From UBA2266 sp964406945 (lineage in GTDB: Bacteria; Planctomycetota; Phycisphaerae; Sedimentisphaerales; Anaerobacaceae), in assembly GCA_964406945.1 (NCBI GenBank), contig CAYOTO010000031.1, positions 1 to 37,732 on the forward strand: 37,732 nt of DNA, in the 5' to 3' direction. Below, in pieces: positions 32,347 through 37,732 of the stretch (positions within the stretch are counted from its first letter, which is position 1; each line of letters opens with the position of its first letter). A program made the position numbers and the translations under genes. The notes beneath the pieces are model-generated. The model had not been told where the DNA came from, ran no database searches, and worked only from the letters and a program-made list of their open reading frames with translations.

Positions 32347-33837
32347 TTGACGGGTTTTAATTTGCATGTTGCGGCAAGCGGCCCGCCAGCGTCGCCGGCG
32401 GGCGTTGATCTGGCGATTGTGGGCGTTGCGGTGGTTCTGCTGTTCGTAATCTCCTACGTGTTCGGACGCGAAGAGAAGAATACGAACGATTTCTTCCTCG
32501 GAGGCCGCCGTGTTCCCGCGGTGGTGGCCTGTCTGAGCTTTGTCGCGGCCGAGATCAGCGCTTTGACCATTGTGGGCTTTCCCGCCACTGCGTATGCGGA
32601 GAACTGGGCGTACTTGCAGTTTCTGATCGGCGGGGCGGCGGCCAGGATCATGGTCGCCTATCTGTTCATTCCCATCTTCTACAAATACGACTGTACCAGC
32701 ATTTATGAGTTCTTGAGACATCGCTTCGGCCCCGAAACACAGTTGGCCGGTTCCGTCTTCTTCTTTCTCACCCGGCTCGTTGCATCGGGCATCCGTTTGT
32801 ACGCGGCCTGTCTGGGTGTGGGGCTGATTATGGGCTGGACTCTGCTGCAGAGCCTGCTGCTGTTTTCTGTTGTGAGCATAATCTTCATTGCATTCGGCGG
32901 TGTCAAGGCCGTCGTATGGGCCGGCGCATATCAGGCCGTCATGTTCATCATCGCCGGCGTCGTACTGCTGGTCTACCTGTCGAGCCGCATCGAGGGAGGC
33001 TTCGCCCAGGCATGGGAAATTGCGGGACGGGAGGAACGACTCCAGACCTTCAGTTTCGCATTCGATGCCGGAAATTCGCAGACGTTTTGGGCCATGGCGG
33101 GTAATGCATTCTTTATCGGCCTCGCTTCGTTCGGCGCCGATCAGGAGATGATGCAGCGACTACTCACGGTGCGAACTCGCAAGAAAAGTCAGCGGACGCT
33201 GATTTCAACCATCATTACCGTAATTCCGATTACCTGTCTTTACCTGGCTATTGGCACACTCTTATTCGTTTTTTATAAGCAGAACCCGAATCTGCCCGGC
33301 CCGGAAAGGGCAAAAGAAGTCCTAAGTCATTTCGTCGCGCATTCGCTGCCGCAGGGCCTCAAAGGGCTGATGCTGGCGGCGATTGTTATGGCAAGCATTG
33401 ATTCGCCGCTCAGTTCGCTTGCGTCCTCGTTTGTGACGGACATATACAGGCCATTGCTGAACAGGAATGCGAGCGAAAAACACTATCTGCTGGTGTCGCG
33501 CACGAGTGTGGTCATGTTCGGAGTCGTTCTGGCCGCGATTGCGCTGGCCTGTGATCCGATCAAGAACATCTTGTGGTTTGCATATCAGATGTTCTCCGTT
33601 ACCGGCGGTGCGATACTGGGTGTGTTTTTGCTTGGCCTGCTTACCAAGCGGCGGGTGAATCGGGCCAATATCGCGGCAATGACAGCCGGAGCGTTTTTGT
33701 CACTTACACTTTTGCTTCTGGATGTTAATAAAGTAATACATTTTCCCTGGACGTGGCTGATCGTGGTTAGCACCGGCACAACTTTTGCCGTGGGATACAT
33801 AGCCGGTATTATTGTGGACTTAACGATTGAAGACTGA
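32347..33837 (+). CDS. Sodium:solute symporter (SSS family)
   Basis: This 496-residue protein has about 13 membrane helices and the SSS pattern: NTNDFFLGGRRVPAVVACLSFVAAEISALT near the start, then FLTRLVASGIRLYAACLGVG, GADQEMMQRLLT and MASIDSPLSSLASSFVTDIYRP. SSS carriers use the sodium gradient to import sugars, amino acids or other small solutes. Start is uncertain: no ATG is near, and TTG at 32347 or 32362 must serve. Two substrates are plausible from context: MurNAc or muropeptides (salvage genes on one side) or the sugar released by the beta-helix protein that follows 3 bases later in the same transcript. The antiporters elsewhere in the window could supply the sodium gradient. Confidence 0.9.
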   Translation: MTGFNLHVAASGPPASPAGVDLAIVGVAVVLLFVISYVFGREEKNTNDFFLGGRRVPAVVACLSFVAAEISALTIVGFPATAYAENWAYLQFLIGGAAARIMVAYLFIPIFYKYDCTSIYEFLRHRFGPETQLAGSVFFFLTRLVASGIRLYAACLGVGLIMGWTLLQSLLLFSVVSIIFIAFGGVKAVVWAGAYQAVMFIIAGVVLLVYLSSRIEGGFAQAWEIAGREERLQTFSFAFDAGNSQTFWAMAGNAFFIGLASFGADQEMMQRLLTVRTRKKSQRTLISTIITVIPITCLYLAIGTLLFVFYKQNPNLPGPERAKEVLSHFVAHSLPQGLKGLMLAAIVMASIDSPLSSLASSFVTDIYRPLLNRNASEKHYLLVSRTSVVMFGVVLAAIALACDPIKNILWFAYQMFSVTGGAILGVFLLGLLTKRRVNRANIAAMTAGAFLSLTLLLLDVNKVIHFPWTWLIVVSTGTTFAVGYIAGIIVDLTIED

Positions 33838-33840
33838 CTT

Positions 33841-36288
33841 ATGAAGAATCTGCTTATTTGTATTTTCTTGTGCATTACAGTTACCGATGTCAATGGTGTT
33901 GACTTCTATGTTTCATCGAATGGCGATGATAATGCCGCGGGCAGCAGCCGGGAGCCATTTGCAACAATCGAGCGGGCGCGCGACGCCGTGCGGGCCGGTT
34001 TGAGTCGCACTTCTGAAGATATTGTCGTTCACTTGTACGGCGGCAACTATTATCTGAAAGAACCGATAGTCTTCGGATCTCGGGACGGCCATGCCGGGGT
34101 GCGGGTCCGTTATGTAGCGGTAAAGGGCGAGACTCCCGTTGTAAGCGGAGGTGTTCCGCTTGATTTGGACTGGAGGCCTTACAAGGACGGGATATTCCGT
34201 GCAAAGGTCGACGGGGACATAGAGCTGCCGGACCAACTTTTTGTCAACGGTGTGCTTCAGCGAATGGCGCGCTATCCGAATTACGATCCGCAAGCGAAGT
34301 TCTTCGGCGGCACCAGCAAAGAGGCCATCTCGCCGGGGCGGGTTAAGCAGTGGGCTGATCCGGTCGGCGGCTATATGCACGCGCTTCACTCAGCGATGTG
34401 GGGCAGTAAGCATTACAGGATTGCGGGAGTCGACGAAGAAGGCAAAATACGATTTCAGGGCGGCTGGCAGGAGAATCGCGGCGGGGGCTGGGATAAGTAT
34501 TACAGAGGCGGCTACCATCGCAACTATCTGTTCGTAGAGAACATCTTCGAGGAACTGGATGCGGAAGGCGAATGGTATTACAACGCCGAGTCACGCCGGC
34601 TGTACCTGAGACCCGCTGCCGGAGTAGATCTCGAAGGCGCCGAAGTGATTGCAGCCGGGCTGAAAGAGCTTTTCGTCGTAAAAGGCAGCCGCGAGAAACC
34701 GGTCAGGGGCTTATCGTTTGATGGAATCACTTTTCGCCATACCAGGCGGGTGTTCATGGAGCCGTACGAACGGCTGCTTCGCGGAGACTGGTCTATAGCC
34801 CGGCTCGCAGCGGTTCGATTCTCGGGATGTGAAGATTGCTCGATGCGAAACTGTTCGTTAGAGGACCTCGGCGGCAACGGCGTCTTCATAAGCGGCTACA
34901 ACAGACGGGTGGATGTAATCGGCAGCAGATTCACGAGGCTCGGCGAGAGCGGAGTGTGCCTGGTCGGCGATTTGAAAGCGGTCAGAAGCCCGGCGATTTC
35001 GTACGAAAACACGGTTCCGCAGGACAAAATCGACCTGGTCCCGGGACCGAACACGCCGGACTACCCCGGCCGATGCAAGGTGCACAACAATCTGATGCAC
35101 AGGTTCGGATTGGTGGGCAAGCAGGTGGCGGGCGTCTTCATCTCCATGGCTCAGGAGATCACAGTGAGCCACAACACGATATACCAGTGCCCGAGAGCGG
35201 CGATCTGTATTAACGACGGCTGCTGGGGAGGCCACGTAATAGAGTACAACGACGCCTTCAACACGGTTCGCGAGAGCGGCGACCACGGCCCCTTTAACAG
35301 TTGGGGGCGGGATCGCTGGTGGAAAACCTCATACAACGGCGGTCGGGGAATCGAGGAATTCGCAAAGGAACGCAGTCGTCTGGACAACTGGAAAGTGACT
35401 CACATCCGACATAACAGGTTCAGCCATCCCGGCGGACATTCCTGGGGCATCGACCTGGACGACGGCTCCTCGAATTATCACGTGTACGGCAATCTGTGTC
35501 TGGGCATGGGCGTAAAACTGCGGGAAGGGTTCTACAGGCGGGTCGAGAACAACATTATCGTGAACGGCTTCTGCGGTTTTCATATCTGGATGCCGGATTC
35601 GCAAGACGTTATCGTGCGAAACATATTCGTCAGCGACAAACCCTATCAGTTCATCAGAGCCAATCCCGCTTATGCAAATAAGTTCGACTACAACCTGTTC
35701 TATAATGAGAAGGGCCGGCCGCGGATAACGGGCGTCGGCAAGTCCATGACTTTGACACAATGGCGTAAACGCGGATTTGACGAGCACTCTGTATTTGCAG
35801 AGCCCGGCTTTGTCGATCCTGAGAACGGCGATTACAGGGTCAAAGCGGATTCTCCGGCGCTGAAACTGGGATTCGAGAATTTCCCAATGGACAGATTTGG
35901 TGTCCTTAAGGCCGAGTTTCAGTCCGAGGCGGCCCGGGAAACCAGGGCGTTCAAGCCCGCGGCGACGGTCCGGTCCGGCCAAAGCCCGAGAAGTTCGCGA
36001 AAAGAAACCTGGCTCGGCGCAACGGTAAGGAACCTGATCGGCGAAGCTGAGAAATCCGCCGCAGGGCTCGGCGCCGAGACCGGTGTGCTGATTCTGGCGG
36101 CGCCTTCGGCATCGAGGGCCGCTCAAGCCGGTTTCGAGGCAGGCGACGTAATTCTTGCAATCGACGGTGAAAAGACCCACTGCTTCGATGATCTGAAACG
36201 ACTGACAGATGCGAAAAATGGCGGCAAAGCCAGGGTAACGGTTCACCGGGCCGTGGAGACCGAAATCGTAGTCGTCCTGGGGCCTTAA
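33841..36288 (+). CDS. Secreted right-handed beta-helix protein with C-terminal PDZ domain
   Basis: This 815-residue protein has a signal peptide (MKNLLICIFLCITVTDVNG) followed by the opening typical of beta-helix glycosidases (DFYVSSNGDD, PFATIERARDAVRAG). Residues about 100-290 hold a beta-sandwich-like insert (LFVNGVLQRMARYPNYD, WYYNAESRRLYLRP). About 290-680 are parallel beta-helix coils (GNGVFISGYNRRVDVIGS, HNTIYQCPRAAICIND). The pattern resembles GH141-type enzymes, but catalytic residues cannot be assigned. Residues about 720-815 form a PDZ domain (WLGATVRN, ASRAAQAGFEAGDVILAIDG). A PDZ tail on a beta-helix carbohydrate enzyme is unusual and could anchor it to a partner. It follows the symporter by 3 bases, so uptake and depolymerisation are probably coexpressed. 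Confidence 0.83.
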   Translation: MKNLLICIFLCITVTDVNGVDFYVSSNGDDNAAGSSREPFATIERARDAVRAGLSRTSEDIVVHLYGGNYYLKEPIVFGSRDGHAGVRVRYVAVKGETPVVSGGVPLDLDWRPYKDGIFRAKVDGDIELPDQLFVNGVLQRMARYPNYDPQAKFFGGTSKEAISPGRVKQWADPVGGYMHALHSAMWGSKHYRIAGVDEEGKIRFQGGWQENRGGGWDKYYRGGYHRNYLFVENIFEELDAEGEWYYNAESRRLYLRPAAGVDLEGAEVIAAGLKELFVVKGSREKPVRGLSFDGITFRHTRRVFMEPYERLLRGDWSIARLAAVRFSGCEDCSMRNCSLEDLGGNGVFISGYNRRVDVIGSRFTRLGESGVCLVGDLKAVRSPAISYENTVPQDKIDLVPGPNTPDYPGRCKVHNNLMHRFGLVGKQVAGVFISMAQEITVSHNTIYQCPRAAICINDGCWGGHVIEYNDAFNTVRESGDHGPFNSWGRDRWWKTSYNGGRGIEEFAKERSRLDNWKVTHIRHNRFSHPGGHSWGIDLDDGSSNYHVYGNLCLGMGVKLREGFYRRVENNIIVNGFCGFHIWMPDSQDVIVRNIFVSDKPYQFIRANPAYANKFDYNLFYNEKGRPRITGVGKSMTLTQWRKRGFDEHSVFAEPGFVDPENGDYRVKADSPALKLGFENFPMDRFGVLKAEFQSEAARETRAFKPAATVRSGQSPRSSRKETWLGATVRNLIGEAEKSAAGLGAETGVLILAAPSASRAAQAGFEAGDVILAIDGEKTHCFDDLKRLTDAKNGGKARVTVHRAVETEIVVVLGP

Positions 36289-36454
36289 TCCATACTTCTT
36301 CTTGTTCTGAATAAGTATGCCGGAGGATTCATACATCGCATGGGCCTGGCGAAGGACAACGAGGGTGCGACAAACGCCGGCGAAGGCGTTAGCTTCGAGG
36401 TGGCTCGGCCGCCGAGATAGGAGGCATTTGCTTATTGGATTTCAGGGAGGTGTT

Positions 36455-37624
36455 ATGACTTGCAAGAAGAAAACAGTCCGGACTGTGTTGCTGGCAGTAA
36501 TGTCTTTCAGCGTCTGTGCATCAGGCGTGGATACCCCGAGGATTGACAGTGTCGAAATGATCAAGCCCAGTCCCTTTGCCAATGATCCGGCGGTTATCTG
36601 GTATGACGATTTTGACGGGGCGGCTAAACGCTATACGGAGACGCAGGGGCCTGTCGACAGAACCGAGTCCTTCGATGAATCGGGCGGATCGATGCTCAGT
36701 TTCTATGAAAAAGGATCCCGGGGCAAGGGCAATCGCAAGGTGTTCTTCGGTGACAGTCCGACAGGTACAGTGGTAAACAGGAACCGGACCTACGATGAAA
36801 TCTACTGGCGCGTCTACGTAAAACATCAGCGCGGCTGGACCGGCGGCGGACCGGCCAAACTGTCGCGGGCGACCAGCATTGTTTCCGGAAACTGGGCACA
36901 GGCCATGATAGCACACGTCTGGAGCAGCGGCGAGACGCTTACGCTCGATCCGGCCGGCGGCGTTCGAGGCAACGAGGTCATAACCCGCAAATACAACGAT
37001 TTCGAGCGGCTCAGGTGGCTCGGAAACAAGCCGACCGCTGACTTTCAAATCAGCAGTACCGAAGAATCCGGGCGATGGGTGTGTGTGGAGGCCGGGGCCA
37101 AGCTCAATACGCCCGGCAAAAAAGACGGAGTTAATCAGTTGTGGATCGACGGCCGGTTGGAGGCCGAGCGGCGAAATCTCGACTGGCGGGGAACCTACAC
37201 GGCGCACGGCATAAACGCGGTGTTTCTGGAAACTTACTGGAACAAAGGCTCGCCGGTCGATCAGAAACGCTGGATTGATAATTTCGTCATCAGCACAAAA
37301 CCCATCGGTCCTGTGGTAAGTCCGACCAGGCCTCTACTCACAAGAACGCCGCCACTGGGCGGGGGCAAAGAAAGGATCTGGCAGGTGGAGGTTGCCGCTG
37401 ACGGACAGGGCGATGACATTGTCTGGAAATCCGGATTGATATCCGATTTTCGGCAGGTAAGAGTAGACCGAAAATCCGGGCGATTCACCGGTTCCAGAGC
37501 CGGCGAAAGTGAACTAGCCGGCGGCACGCTTCATTTTGTTCGTATTCGCGAGCAAAACTCGGAGGGCCAATGGCGCCCGTGGAGCGGCTGGCATCAACCG
37601 TTCAAGACCTCTGTAACGCCGTGA
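36455..37624 (+). CDS. Secreted protein of unknown function, possible jelly-roll fold
   Basis: This 389-residue protein has a signal peptide (TVLLAVMSFSVCASG) and was not recognised as a named family. It is rich in Trp, Arg and beta-strand-like segments (YDEIYWRVYVKHQRGWTGG, GRWVCVEAGAKL, DGVNQLWIDGRLEA, KRWIDNFVISTKPIG). Their order and spacing resemble concanavalin-like jelly-roll lyases and laminarinase-type folds. The last 90 residues look like a separate beta-sandwich (IWQVEVAADGQG, LHFVRIREQNSEGQWRPWSGW), similar to fibronectin-III-like modules. The start is the ATG at 36455 behind AGGGAGG. Two or three hairpins lie in the 166-base spacer upstream (36291-36319, 36373-36390, 36405-36417). 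It may share the symporter transcript. Confidence 0.7.
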   Translation: MTCKKKTVRTVLLAVMSFSVCASGVDTPRIDSVEMIKPSPFANDPAVIWYDDFDGAAKRYTETQGPVDRTESFDESGGSMLSFYEKGSRGKGNRKVFFGDSPTGTVVNRNRTYDEIYWRVYVKHQRGWTGGGPAKLSRATSIVSGNWAQAMIAHVWSSGETLTLDPAGGVRGNEVITRKYNDFERLRWLGNKPTADFQISSTEESGRWVCVEAGAKLNTPGKKDGVNQLWIDGRLEAERRNLDWRGTYTAHGINAVFLETYWNKGSPVDQKRWIDNFVISTKPIGPVVSPTRPLLTRTPPLGGGKERIWQVEVAADGQGDDIVWKSGLISDFRQVRVDRKSGRFTGSRAGESELAGGTLHFVRIREQNSEGQWRPWSGWHQPFKTSVTP

Positions 37625-37630
37625 CATAAA

Positions 37631-37662
37631 AAATGCCCGCTCTTTTTTATGAGCGGGCATTT
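37631..37662. terminator. Bidirectional intrinsic terminator
   Basis: A perfect 12-bp stem (37631-37642 with 37651-37662) has an 8-base T-rich loop. The stem ends in AAA and TTT. It lies 7 bases after the stop of the secreted protein and 33 bases from the stop of the convergent gene at the window edge, so it can serve both strands. Confidence 0.85.
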
Positions 37663-37694
37663 GATTGATTCTTATTAAAGGTTTTTCAGTAGAC

Positions 37695-37732
37695 CTATTC
37701 GGTCTTGTAGGGTTTGCACTCGATCTCGAAGG
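37695..37732 (-). CDS. C-terminal tail of an unidentified protein (partial)
   Basis: On the minus strand an open frame entering from the right edge ends at a TAG (complement of 37695-37697) and gives FEIECKPYKTE as its last residues. The frame is supported only by its position behind the bidirectional terminator and its natural composition. No family can be named. Confidence 0.45.
   Translation of the reverse strand, partial: FEIECKPYKTE

Noticed and set aside
35329..36336. Open frame of 335 codons on the minus strand across the beta-helix/PDZ gene
   Set aside because: It is antisense to clear beta-helix and PDZ sequence, has no ribosome-binding site and no family-like residues.
36321..36454. 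Possible riboswitch ahead of the unrecognised secreted protein
   Set aside because: Two small hairpins are present, but no conserved core of a known riboswitch class could be seen and no terminator or sequestered ribosome-binding site follows.
1..37732. CRISPR arrays, tRNA genes, insertion sequences and prophage genes
   Set aside because: No regularly spaced repeats, tRNA-like cloverleaf segments, transposase or integrase sequence, or phage structural genes were recognised by reading the sequence and the translations. A dedicated search was not possible.

Overview
The window reads as a chromosomal segment of a Planctomycetota bacterium, most likely of the class Phycisphaerae (Sedimentisphaerales-like). 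This is inferred from gene style, not from a marker tree: several Tat-exported sulfatases and sugar enzymes with RRxFLK-type leaders, a secreted sialate O-acetylesterase-type protein, a GH67-like lipoprotein, DUF1343/NamZ, a large right-handed beta-helix protein, and housekeeping genes in unusual company. No tRNA, rRNA, CRISPR array, insertion sequence or phage gene was seen.

Layout. 1-63 is the tail of a plus-strand gene. 92-7001 is a minus-strand housekeeping block: tlpA-like thioredoxin, rpmA (own promoter and terminator), obg, coaX, a divergent mnmE-like GTPase, and mutS. 7313-8872 is a sialate O-acetylesterase-type secreted protein with a textbook terminator. 9081-13160 is a three-gene ion-homeostasis unit: a cation/proton antiporter with CBS domains, an EIIA(Ntr)-like protein with a C-terminal domain that looks PII-like, and a second antiporter. 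13306-15509 holds rnpA, a minimal MerR-type protein, an MlaD/MCE protein and a UPF0158 protein.

15565-25004 is a polysaccharide-degradation region. A three-gene minus-strand operon (GH67-like lipoprotein and two formylglycine sulfatases) diverges from an enolase-superfamily gene. Next come a Gfo/Idh/MocA oxidoreductase gene that has lost its NAD-binding half by internal deletion, and a TIM-barrel isomerase. A 650-bp spacer (25005-25655) carries what may be the last codons of a lost glycosidase.

25656-33837 looks like a cell-wall-sugar salvage locus. It holds an AmpC/AmiE-like serine hydrolase, a NamZ-type exo-N-acetylmuramidase, a two-SIS-domain MurQ relative with the architecture of animal glucokinase regulatory protein, a phosphodiester glycosidase (NAGPA domain), a proline iminopeptidase-like peptidase and a sodium:solute symporter. 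The symporter shares an operon with a beta-helix/PDZ protein and probably with an unrecognised secreted protein, so it may serve those instead. A perfect 9-bp inverted repeat (32198-32220) overlies the predicted promoter of the iminopeptidase operon. The window ends with a bidirectional terminator and the tail of a minus-strand gene.

The best candidates for something not well described are the EIIA/PII-like regulator between two antiporters, the GKRP-like MurQ relative inside a muramic-acid salvage cluster, and the mnmE-like GTPase that lacks the tRNA-modification signature motifs.
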